Positions 9,512-17,069 of a DNA stretch of 64,000 bases are shown here, piece after piece. Every line of letters begins with the position of its first letter. Positions within the stretch are counted from its first letter, which is position 1. Where the stretch lies: NCBI GenBank assembly GCA_947625815.1, contig CANQPU010000002.1:1-64000 (forward strand). The letters are read 5' to 3'. The DNA comes from an uncultured Oscillospiraceae bacterium. GTDB taxonomy: Bacteria > Bacillota > Clostridia > Oscillospirales > Oscillospiraceae. The notes beneath the pieces are model-generated. The model was not told the origin of the DNA and ran no database searches. It saw nothing but the letters and a program-made list of their open reading frames with translations. The position numbers and the translations under genes are program-made.

Positions 9512-11548
9512 TCACTGCACCTGTCTGAAGTAAAGGCCGCCGGTCCTCGCCCCGCTGAAGGGGAGGCCGTTTTTGTACTGCTCCACCACGGCCCTCACCT
9601 GGCCCGCCGTCTCAAAGGTGAACCACAGCGTCTCAAAATCCACGGGCGGGACGGGCCTGTCCGCGATGTGCAGGGGGACGGAATTCAACAGCGTCCCGTA
9701 CTGCCTGTCGGAGCACATCACCCGGAACCTGACGCCCCGCCGGTCCGTAAGCTCTCCGAAGCCGGGACAGTCCCCGCATCCGGCCCGCTTTTTCACCGGA
9801 CACGCCCGGAAGCGCATGAGGGGCAGATACCCGTAAGCGATGATCCCCCGGGGCAGAGCGCCGCCCAGGGCGGCGATCCTGTCCATGGAAAGCTCGAAGG
9901 ACACGACGGCGTCGCGCAGACCCAGCTTCCCGAGCTCGTCCAGCGCCGGCGTGTTGAACACATTCAGCCCCGCGCCGCCGTGGAGGACGAAGCCGTACCC
10001 GGCGGCGGCCCGGATGGCGTAGAGATTCTCGCAAAGAACATTTTTCACCCCCAGGGCGTATATTCCGGCAAGCCTCCCGCTCAAATCGCCCTTTTCCCTG
10101 TCGAAAAACAGCGAAGGGAGTTCTACCGTCAACTTATCCCCAAGTTTTTCCACAACCTCCGGGTGCCGTTCCACCTGGGCCAGGGGCAGGGCCACGGCCT
10201 CAAGGTCCTCCGCACAGCAGATCTGCTCCGCCTTTTCGAATCGCCCGCGCAGGGCGGGCCTCAAAGGCGCGGCGTGAGGGACGGGGCGGCAGACGGCGGG
10301 CGTCTCACGGACCGGGATGGCCCGCGCGCGGCCGCGAAGCTCCGTCAGCCCGTCCAGCGCCTCCCGCCGCAGGCCGTTCAGGGCCGAGGCGGGGAGGGTC
10401 AGGCCCGGGGCGATGTCCGCGGTGAATTCCCGGAGATAATAGGGCGTCCCGCCGGTCTTTTCCAGGCTCCTTTTCGCGCCTTCCCCGTCCAGGGGCCGGT
10501 TCACCGCGGCGTCGGGGGCGGGACCGGTCACGCTGAGGGTCTGACCGTCACATTGAACGGTCAAGGTAGAGAGGCCGGGGGAGAGGGAAAAGCCCATATC
10601 CACCGGCACGCTCCGCCTCTCGGCGCGGTAGAGGCCTGCCAGGCGGCCCAGGACCGCGCCGGCCGCCGCCGCGTCCTCCTGCTCACGGCGGCCGAACATG
10701 GAGACGTCCCGCCTCCCCGTGAGATATCCGTCGGTAAAGCCGCTCCGCGAGAACACCGCCCGCAGGGACTCCTCGTCCCAGGCCTCCCCGTTCAGGGCCG
10801 CGCGGGCGGCCGTCACCGCGGCGGCCACATATTCGGGGCGCTTCATCCGGCCCTCTATTTTAAAGGAGGAGACGCCCGCGTCCGCCAATTCCTTTAAATG
10901 CCGGAGATGGGACATATCCTTCAGGGAAAGGGCGTAGCCCCTCTCACTGTTATGGAAGTCCAGCCGGCAGGGCTGGGCACAGCGGCCCCGGTTGCCGCTG
11001 CGGCCCCCGAGCATGGACGAGAGAAAGCACTGGCCGGAGGCGCACATGCACAGCGCCCCGTGGATGAAGACCTCCGTCTCGATGCCGCACCGGGCGGTGA
11101 TACAGGCGATCTCCTTCAGGGTCAGCTCCCGGGCCAGGACCACCCGGGAAAAGCCCAGATCGGCGGCCAGCTTCGCCCCGTCCAGGTTGTGAACGGTCAT
11201 TTGGGTGGAGGCGTGGCGGGACAGACCGGGACACATGTCCCGGAAGAGGGCGTTGACGGCCAGATCCTGCACGATCACCGCGTCCGCGCCGGCGCCGGCG
11301 ATCTCCCGGACGGTATCGGTCAGGGCCTCCAGCTCCCGGTCCATCACCAGCGTGTTCACCGTGACGTGGACCTTTACCCCCCGGACGTGGGCGAAGCTCA
11401 CCGCTCCGGCCAGCCTTCCCTCCCCAAAGTTGCGGGCGCTCTGTCGGGCGTTGAAGCCCCCGGCGCCCAGGTACACCGCGTCGGCTCCGCACCGGACGGC
11501 GGCCGTGAGCTGCTCCTCTCCGCCGGCGGGGGCGAGGATCTCAACCAT
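9512..11548 (-). CDS. U32 family enzyme with DUF3656, RlhA-like 23S rRNA hydroxylation protein
   Basis: 678 aa. The U32 signature EVFIHGALCMCASGQCFLSS lies near residues 160-180, followed by the Cys cluster RGRCAQPCRLDF that binds the Fe-S cluster in this family. A long middle domain (about 330-420) corresponds to DUF3656, and more Cys (ACPVKKRAGCGDC) lie near residue 600. Size and DUF3656 fit the RlhA/YdcP subgroup, which makes 5-hydroxycytidine in 23S rRNA; general U32 members were once called peptidases. Its start overlaps the end of the second U32 gene by 8 nt. Confidence 0.82.
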   Translation of the reverse strand: MVEILAPAGGEEQLTAAVRCGADAVYLGAGGFNARQSARNFGEGRLAGAVSFAHVRGVKVHVTVNTLVMDRELEALTDTVREIAGAGADAVIVQDLAVNALFRDMCPGLSRHASTQMTVHNLDGAKLAADLGFSRVVLARELTLKEIACITARCGIETEVFIHGALCMCASGQCFLSSMLGGRSGNRGRCAQPCRLDFHNSERGYALSLKDMSHLRHLKELADAGVSSFKIEGRMKRPEYVAAAVTAARAALNGEAWDEESLRAVFSRSGFTDGYLTGRRDVSMFGRREQEDAAAAGAVLGRLAGLYRAERRSVPVDMGFSLSPGLSTLTVQCDGQTLSVTGPAPDAAVNRPLDGEGAKRSLEKTGGTPYYLREFTADIAPGLTLPASALNGLRREALDGLTELRGRARAIPVRETPAVCRPVPHAAPLRPALRGRFEKAEQICCAEDLEAVALPLAQVERHPEVVEKLGDKLTVELPSLFFDREKGDLSGRLAGIYALGVKNVLCENLYAIRAAAGYGFVLHGGAGLNVFNTPALDELGKLGLRDAVVSFELSMDRIAALGGALPRGIIAYGYLPLMRFRACPVKKRAGCGDCPGFGELTDRRGVRFRVMCSDRQYGTLLNSVPLHIADRPVPPVDFETLWFTFETAGQVRAVVEQYKNGLPFSGARTGGLYFRQVQ

Positions 11549-12773
11549 CGTTCTCCCTCCTTCTCAGGAGATCCCCCTCCGCCGCCTCAAAGGGGCAGGG
11601 TATGTACAGGATCTCGTTGGGGTGAGGCGCGTCCTCCCGGCTCTCGCCGGAGGCGGTGCGCAGAGACTCCACCGGAAAGCGCCTGATCTCCCGCCCCGGG
11701 GACATGAGCTCCAGCGTCTGGCCCACCCCGAAGCGGTTCCGCTGGCGCACCTTCAGGGCCCCGTTCTCCCGGCCCAGGACGCTGGCCACAAACACCGCGC
11801 CCTGGGAATACCGGCCGGTATTGGCGTGGTGGTCCTTCAAAAATCCGTGGTAGAAGCCGTCGGAGTAGGGGCGGTGCCTGACAAGCTCCAGCTCCGCCCG
11901 ACAGGCCTCGACGGAGTCCGTTCCGTCCATGCAGGCCCGGTAGGCCCGGACTACGCTGGCCACATAGTAGGCCGTCTTCATCCGGCCCTCGATCTTAAAG
12001 GACGTGACCCCGGCCCTCTCCAGCTCGTCCAGCATACCGATACAGCACAGGTCGTGGGAGCTGAGGATGGAGGTGAAGCCCTCCTCCTCGCCGATGGGGA
12101 AATACTCGCCGGGGCGCTTTTCCTCCATGAGCGCGTAGCTCCACCGGCAGGGCTGGGCGCACTCGCCCCGGTTGCCGCTGCGGCCGGCCATAAAGGAGCT
12201 CAGGATGCACCGGCCGGAGACGGCCATGCACATGGCCCCGTGGACGAAGGCCTCCAGCTCCAGGTCCGCCGGAGCCCCGGCGCGGAGCTCCGCGATCTCG
12301 GGGACGGAGAGCTCCCGCGCCAGGACCACGCGCCGGACGCCCATGCTGTGATAGACCCGGGCGGAGGCGTGGTTCATACAGCCCGCCTGCGTGGAGAGAT
12401 GGATCTCCAGCTCCGGCGCGGCCCGCTTGACGGTGTCAAGAACGCCGATGTCCGAGACGATGACCGCGTCCACGCCGATGTCGCGCAGGAACCGGGCATA
12501 CTCCGGCACCGCCGGGATCTCCCGGCTCTTGGCCAGGGAGTTGACCGCCACATAGAGCCTTTTCCCGGCGCCGTGGACCTTTTCGGAGGCCGCGGCCAGC
12601 GCCTCCCGGTCAAAGCCGGCGGAGCCGGCCCGCAGCTGCAGGGTCTCCCCGCCGACGTAGACGGCGTCCGCGCCGAACCGCAGAGCCGCCGACAGGCTCT
12701 CCATATCCCCCGCCGGAGCGAGGAGCTCGGCCTGGATCATGGGATCACCTCCCCCTTCCTCAAACGTCCTCAT
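11541..12773 (-). CDS. U32 family enzyme, TrhP-like tRNA uridine-34 hydroxylation protein
   Basis: 410 aa. It carries the U32 pattern EAFVHGAMCMAVSGRCILSS, then RGECAQPCRWSY, the Cys set found in all U32 enzymes. It lacks the DUF3656 insert, and its length fits the TrhP/YrrO branch, which starts prephenate-dependent formation of 5-hydroxyuridine at tRNA position 34. The start (ATG, GGAGG site) overlaps the PstS-like gene stop by 14 nt, and its end overlaps the larger U32 gene. The three genes are one transcription unit. Confidence 0.82.
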   Translation of the reverse strand: MRTFEEGGGDPMIQAELLAPAGDMESLSAALRFGADAVYVGGETLQLRAGSAGFDREALAAASEKVHGAGKRLYVAVNSLAKSREIPAVPEYARFLRDIGVDAVIVSDIGVLDTVKRAAPELEIHLSTQAGCMNHASARVYHSMGVRRVVLARELSVPEIAELRAGAPADLELEAFVHGAMCMAVSGRCILSSFMAGRSGNRGECAQPCRWSYALMEEKRPGEYFPIGEEEGFTSILSSHDLCCIGMLDELERAGVTSFKIEGRMKTAYYVASVVRAYRACMDGTDSVEACRAELELVRHRPYSDGFYHGFLKDHHANTGRYSQGAVFVASVLGRENGALKVRQRNRFGVGQTLELMSPGREIRRFPVESLRTASGESREDAPHPNEILYIPCPFEAAEGDLLRRRENDG

Positions 12774-14664
12774 AACCGAGATAGGTGCGGAACACGACCT
12801 CCATGGTGTCCAGGTCGTAGTATGTGGCGGTATTCAGCTCCAGCCGCTCGATCAGGCCGTTTATCAGCCGCACGGACTGCCAGGGGCTGAAGCCCGCCAG
12901 GGTCAGGTCGGGGATGGGCGTGCCGTCCTGGCGGAAGAAGGTGGAGACGGGCGCGCCGTCGTCCCACCGGCTGCACTCCAGAAGGGCGGGGGCGTCCTCC
13001 CCCAGGGCCAGGTCGTAAACATACCAGGCGCCCTCGATGACCGGCTCCTCCGGCTCCCGGGACGGGTAAAGGGCGTACCAGGTCTCCGGGTCCGTGCTTT
13101 TCAGCGTCCGGTCGCCAAGATCAAAATAGTAAACGATGCCGTTCCCCTCCTCAAAGCCGTACCGAACGGAGATCCGCTCCCCCAGCCACTCTCCGCCGCC
13201 GCCCTCGAAGGGCCCCAGGCGCATGAGCTGAAGATCCCGCTCCGTGATGCCCATCTCCTCCGCGGTAAAGACGCCCGCGGTCTGGCCGTCACGGCGCATC
13301 AGCGTGGCGCTGTCCTCCTTGTAGAGGATGACGCCCGCCTCTCCGCCGGTGGCGCCGAGATACTCAAAATCCGTACACCAGGCGCCGGACCTGGCGGCCA
13401 CGGCCACCCGGGGCTCGCCGTCAAAGACCCGGGTGAGGACCAGAAGCTCCCCGACGATCCACACGTCCGAAAAGACCGGGTCCACCGCCACCGTGCCGTC
13501 CGGGGTCATCAGGCCGAAGAGGCATCCCGTGACGGCAAACTCGCTGTCCGAGACGCGAAGCCCCGCGTAGGGGAGGAGCGCCCCGTAATCGCCGGGGACG
13601 AGGGTGTCGGTGTACGCCTCAAAAAACCGGGAGCCCACCAGGGGCAAGGTCTCCCTGGGGACGGTGGGGATGTCCATGACGGACACGTACCCCTCCCGCG
13701 CCGCCAGACGCTGGCCGTCCTCCGAGAGGAGCCAGTCGCGTATGACGCGGGTCGGCGAGCCCTCGGCGGCGGAGGCGGGGATCACCACGTAATAGGGGTT
13801 GGTCAGCGGGTATCGGCCTGAGCGGATGGCCTCCGGCTCGGCCTCCACGCCCTCCAGCCGGAGGAGCTTCAGCCCCTCGGCGGCCCGCATCTCCTCCGCG
13901 TAGTAGTATACCGAATATCCGATGGCGCCGGCGGAGGAGTCATAGCCCCGCACGGCCTCCATCAGCCCGCCCATGGACTCGGCCACATACTCCTTGGGCG
14001 GCTCCATCATGGGGGTCCCCCGCATGACCAGCTTCTCCATCAGGGACTGACTGCCCGCCTCCGGGTTGCGCTGGAGGGGGATGATGTCGATGTCCTCGCC
14101 GCCCAGCTCGCTCCAGTTCGTGATCTCGCCGGTGTAGATCCTCCGGGCCTCGTCCACGGTGATGGAGTCCACGGGGTTATTTTCGTTCACCACAAAAACA
14201 AAGGCGTCCAGGGCAAAGGGCGTCTGCTCCCATTCAAAGCCCATGCGCTCCCGCTCGGCGTAGACCTCCTCGTTGCCCTCGCTGACGATCAGCAGATCGG
14301 CGACGCCGTAGAGAAGGTTATAATAGGAATTGGTGGTGCGGGAGAAGGAGATCAGGGGCGCCACGTCCTCCTCGCTCTCCCCGAGCATCAGCGCCGCCAT
14401 GGCGATGGCCAGGGGCGCCGTGGCGGTGGACCCGTCCAGCCGCGGAAGCTCCTCCCGGGTGAAGCGGGGCGCGCGGATGGGCGTCTCCGCCGGGCCCGGC
14501 CCGTCCGGGGTGTCCGGGGTGTCGGGCACGTCGGGGGTGTCGGGAACGTCGGGCACATCGGGCACGTCAGGCACATCCGGGACATCCGGCCCCTCCGGCG
14601 CGGCGCAGCCGGCCATGCCCAGCGCCAGCGCCAGCGCGGTCAACAGAATAACAAGTTTTCTCAT
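12760..14664 (-). CDS. PstS-like substrate-binding lipoprotein with Pro-Asp repeat linker
   Basis: 634 aa. Lipoprotein signal with lipobox MAGC (Cys20). Residues about 26-54 are a low-complexity linker of PDV/PDT triplets. Residues about 70-350 are a PBP-like fold of the phosphate-binding type: LDGSTATAPLA at the start (typical PstS loop), then VNENNPVDSITVDEARRIYTGEITNW, and GSQSLMEK. The C-terminal ~280 residues are extra, beta-rich, and not recognised. No pst transporter genes are near, so phosphate as ligand is uncertain; it may be a sensor or wall-bound scavenger. Confidence 0.8.
   Translation of the reverse strand: MRKLVILLTALALALGMAGCAAPEGPDVPDVPDVPDVPDVPDTPDVPDTPDTPDGPGPAETPIRAPRFTREELPRLDGSTATAPLAIAMAALMLGESEEDVAPLISFSRTTNSYYNLLYGVADLLIVSEGNEEVYAERERMGFEWEQTPFALDAFVFVVNENNPVDSITVDEARRIYTGEITNWSELGGEDIDIIPLQRNPEAGSQSLMEKLVMRGTPMMEPPKEYVAESMGGLMEAVRGYDSSAGAIGYSVYYYAEEMRAAEGLKLLRLEGVEAEPEAIRSGRYPLTNPYYVVIPASAAEGSPTRVIRDWLLSEDGQRLAAREGYVSVMDIPTVPRETLPLVGSRFFEAYTDTLVPGDYGALLPYAGLRVSDSEFAVTGCLFGLMTPDGTVAVDPVFSDVWIVGELLVLTRVFDGEPRVAVAARSGAWCTDFEYLGATGGEAGVILYKEDSATLMRRDGQTAGVFTAEEMGITERDLQLMRLGPFEGGGGEWLGERISVRYGFEEGNGIVYYFDLGDRTLKSTDPETWYALYPSREPEEPVIEGAWYVYDLALGEDAPALLECSRWDDGAPVSTFFRQDGTPIPDLTLAGFSPWQSVRLINGLIERLELNTATYYDLDTMEVVFRTYLGYEDV
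14502..14589 (-). repeat. 9-bp tandem repeat encoding Pro-Asp-Val/Thr linker
   Basis: About nine degenerate copies of a 9-nt unit (GACGTGCCC-like on minus) code for the PDV/PDT spacer after the lipobox. Slippage here could change linker length between strains. Confidence 0.7.
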
Positions 14665-14685
14665 GAAGCCTCACCTCACCCCTTT

Positions 14686-14714
14686 ATTATACCCGATTTT
14701 CCCCTGATTTCCAG
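14686..14714 (-). promoter_or_regulatory. candidate promoter of the PstS-like/U32 operon
   Basis: On minus: CTGGAA, 17 nt, TATAAT. The -10 is perfect and the -35 weak; it lies 21 nt upstream of the lipoprotein start. Confidence 0.5.
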
Positions 14715-14722
14715 TATAACTT

Positions 14723-14765
14723 AAAAAAAGAGCCGGGCCTCCCCGAGGGGAGGGCGCCGGCCCGG
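14723..14765 (-). terminator. terminator after the SDR gene
   Basis: A GC-rich stem (CCGGGCC 14733-14739 with GGCCCGG 14759-14765, inner pairs as well) is followed on minus by a run of seven T. It ends the SPT-like/SDR transcript. Confidence 0.85.
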
Positions 14766-14785
14766 ACCGTGAAAGAGAAAAGCCC

Positions 14786-15586
14786 TTATTTGGCGTAGAG
14801 CAGATAGACGACCCAATCCACGAGATACGCGGGGAGGATCCGGGCGAGCAGGACCAGCGCCTTGTAGGAAAGGCCGATGCTGGAGGCCGGCGGGACGGTT
14901 TTTCGCAGGGCCATTTTGCGGATATAGGCCCCGGCGACCCTGGGATCCATGCCGGTGCGCTCGTCGTGCTCCATATGGGCCACCGAGCGGGAGATGCGCC
15001 CGCCGTACACATCGTCGCCCTTCGGGGACTTCTCCCGGGCGTCGGTGAAGCCCGTGGCGATGTCCCCGGGCATGACGGCGGTGACGGTGACGCCAAAGGG
15101 GCGCAGCTCGCCCCGCAGGGCGGAGACATAGGCGTTCAGCGCCGCCTTGGAGGCGGAGTAGTAGGTCTGGAAGGGGATGGGGATGGCCCCGGCCACGGAA
15201 CTGACCACCACAATCCGGCCGCTTTTCCGCTCCCGCATGTGGGGGAGCACGGCCTTCACCGCGTTGACCACGCCGAAGAAATTGACGTCCAGCTGCTTTT
15301 TGGCGGCGGCAAGCTGCGTATATTCCACCGCCCCCGAGATACCGAAGCCCGCGCAGCAGACGAGGATATCCACCCGTCCCTCCCGGTCCATAACGGTCCT
15401 CACCACCCCCTCCATAGCCGCCTCATCCGTCACGTCTCCGGGGAGGTGGAGGGCGTTTTCAAGCGCGATATCCCGCCGGCTCGTCTCATAGACGGTCACG
15501 CCGGCGTCATGAAGGGCGTTCACCGCCGCCAGGCCGATGCCGCTGGAGCCGCCGGTGACCAGGGCGACCTTTTTCTCCTTCAGCAT
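14786..15586 (-). CDS. short-chain dehydrogenase/reductase with C-terminal membrane-seeking tail
   Basis: 266 aa. Classical SDR: TGGSSGIGLA cofactor loop near residue 10, CCAGFGISG (NNAG equivalent), catalytic Ser in VVSSVAGAI, and YYSASKAALN with the Tyr-Lys pair. The last ~25 residues are hydrophobic (LVLLARILPAYLVDWVVYLLYAK), suggesting membrane association. I start it at ATG 15586 rather than further upstream, because ATGCTGA overlaps the stop of the SPT-like gene: the two are translationally coupled. By analogy with 3-ketosphinganine reductases, it may reduce the 3-keto product of that enzyme; this is inference. Confidence 0.85.
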   Translation of the reverse strand: MLKEKKVALVTGGSSGIGLAAVNALHDAGVTVYETSRRDIALENALHLPGDVTDEAAMEGVVRTVMDREGRVDILVCCAGFGISGAVEYTQLAAAKKQLDVNFFGVVNAVKAVLPHMRERKSGRIVVVSSVAGAIPIPFQTYYSASKAALNAYVSALRGELRPFGVTVTAVMPGDIATGFTDAREKSPKGDDVYGGRISRSVAHMEHDERTGMDPRVAGAYIRKMALRKTVPPASSIGLSYKALVLLARILPAYLVDWVVYLLYAK

Positions 15587-16764
15587 AGGCCGTTGGCCTT
15601 CAGGACCTTCTCGATGATCCCGGCGGCCTCCTCCACCAGAGGCTCGGTGTGAGTGGCCATGAGGGAGGTGCGCAGCAGGCACTCGTGGGGCGCCACCGCG
15701 GGCGGGATGGAGGTGTTGACATAGACGCCCTCGTCAAAGAGCTGCTTGGTGATGGTGAGAGTGTCGATCATTTCATATGTATAGATGGGGATGATGGGCG
15801 TCTCGCTCATCCGGATCTTGATGCCCCGGTCAAGAAGCTGCTTGCGGAAATAGGCGGAGATGTGCTGGAGGTTGTCCACCAGCTCCGGGTGCGCGATGAG
15901 CTGATCCAGCGCCGCCATGGCGGTGGCGCAGGAGGCCGGGGTGATGGAGGCGGAGAAGATGAAGGGCCGGGAGGCGTGGCGCACATAGTCGCACACGTTG
16001 GCGTCGGCCGCCATGTAGCCGCCCAGGGACGCCAGGGACTTGGAGAAGGTGCCCATGTAGATGTCCACCTCATCCTCCAGCCCGAAGTAGCTGGCCGAGC
16101 CCCGGCCGCCCTTTCCGATGACGCCCAGGGCGTGGGCGTCGTCCACCATCACCCGGGCCCCGTATTTTTTGGCCAGACGGACGATCTCCGGGAGGTTGGC
16201 GATGTCGCCGCCCATGGAGAAAACGCCGTCGGTGACAATGAGGCACCCGGACTCCTCCGGGACCTTCTGGAGCTGCTTTTCCAGATCGGCCATGTCGGCG
16301 TGGCGGTAGCGGAGCATGGTGCCGTAAGAGAGCCTGCATCCGTCATAGATGCTGGCGTGGTTTTCCCGGTCGCAGATCACATAGTCGCCGTGACCCACCA
16401 CGGCGGAGATGATGCCCAGGTTTGACTGGAAGCCCGTGGAGAAGGTGACGACCCCCTCCTTGCCCAGGAATTTTGCCAGCTTGTCCTCCAGCTCCAGGTG
16501 GAGCTCAAGGGTCCCGTTCAGAAAGCGGGAGCCGGAGCAGCCGGTGCCGTACTTCTCCAGGGCGTGGATGCCCGCCTCGATGACCTGGGGATTGGTGGTG
16601 AGCCCCAGGTAGTTGTTGGAGCCCAGCATGATCCGGCGCTTGCCCTCCATGATGACCTCCACGTCCTGCCGGGACTCCAGCGCGTGGAAGTAGGGGTAGA
16701 TGCCGCGCCTCCGGGCCTCCTCGGCCTGGACGTTGCCGTGAACGAGCTTTGAGAATATATCCAT
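15580..16764 (-). CDS. PLP alpha-oxoamine synthase resembling serine palmitoyltransferase
   Basis: 394 aa. Fold-type I PLP enzyme: cofactor-stacking His in DRENHASIYDG, VDDAHALGVIGKGGRG, and PLP Lys in GTFSKSLASLGGYM. YPYFHALES, the YGTGCSGSRFLNGTLELH segment, the TDGVFSMGGDIANLPEIV segment and the C-terminal PAVAPHECLLRTSLMATHT recall Bacteroidetes serine palmitoyltransferase more than BioF or Kbl, from memory. Such enzymes condense an amino acid with an acyl-thioester. The ATG at 16764 follows GGAGGAAAG; a TTG five codons upstream lies inside that site and is rejected. A 2-amino-3-ketobutyrate ligase activity is the main alternative. Confidence 0.8.
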   Translation of the reverse strand: MDIFSKLVHGNVQAEEARRRGIYPYFHALESRQDVEVIMEGKRRIMLGSNNYLGLTTNPQVIEAGIHALEKYGTGCSGSRFLNGTLELHLELEDKLAKFLGKEGVVTFSTGFQSNLGIISAVVGHGDYVICDRENHASIYDGCRLSYGTMLRYRHADMADLEKQLQKVPEESGCLIVTDGVFSMGGDIANLPEIVRLAKKYGARVMVDDAHALGVIGKGGRGSASYFGLEDEVDIYMGTFSKSLASLGGYMAADANVCDYVRHASRPFIFSASITPASCATAMAALDQLIAHPELVDNLQHISAYFRKQLLDRGIKIRMSETPIIPIYTYEMIDTLTITKQLFDEGVYVNTSIPPAVAPHECLLRTSLMATHTEPLVEEAAGIIEKVLKANGLC

Positions 16765-16800
16765 GGATCTTTCCTCCAAAAAAGTAAGGTACTAACTGCT

Positions 16801-16829
16801 AATTTACCCCACAGCCGCGGCTTTGTCAA
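16801..16829 (-). promoter_or_regulatory. proximal promoter of SPT-like operon
   Basis: On minus: TTGACA, 17 nt, TAAATT. The -35 is perfect and the -10 moderate; it lies 37 nt before the start codon. Confidence 0.6.
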
Positions 16830-16876
16830 CCGAAATTTAACCATTTAAAGAAAGTATTAAGAAGTTTAAATTTTTT

Positions 16877-16906
16877 ATTATATCATACATTTTTCGACAG
16901 TGTCAA
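16877..16906 (-). promoter_or_regulatory. distal strong promoter of SPT-like operon
   Basis: On minus: TTGACA, 18-nt spacer, TATAAT, in an AT-rich stretch. With the proximal promoter it suggests dual control. The 305-bp gap 16765-17069 otherwise holds only the long leader of the divergent surface-protein gene. Confidence 0.8.
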
Positions 16907-17069
16907 TGTTTTGGCGTTTTATGGTAAAGGCACATGCAAGACACACCGCCGGCGGGGAAGAAACGGAAAAAATACAAGGTTTCGTGGATATTTTGTAATT
17001 TTAGCCGCATAACACCCATTATAAATCCGGAAAAATTTCGGCGTAGTGTTATTAAGGAGGAAACACTAC

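Noticed and set aside
14502-14589. Short tandem repeats as a CRISPR-like array
   Set aside because: Units are only 9 bp, without spacers, and in frame encode a Pro-Asp linker. No CRISPR array or cas gene was seen anywhere in the window.
16777-16779. TTG start for the SPT-like gene
   Set aside because: This TTG is part of the TTGGAGGAAAG ribosome-binding site of the ATG at 16764.
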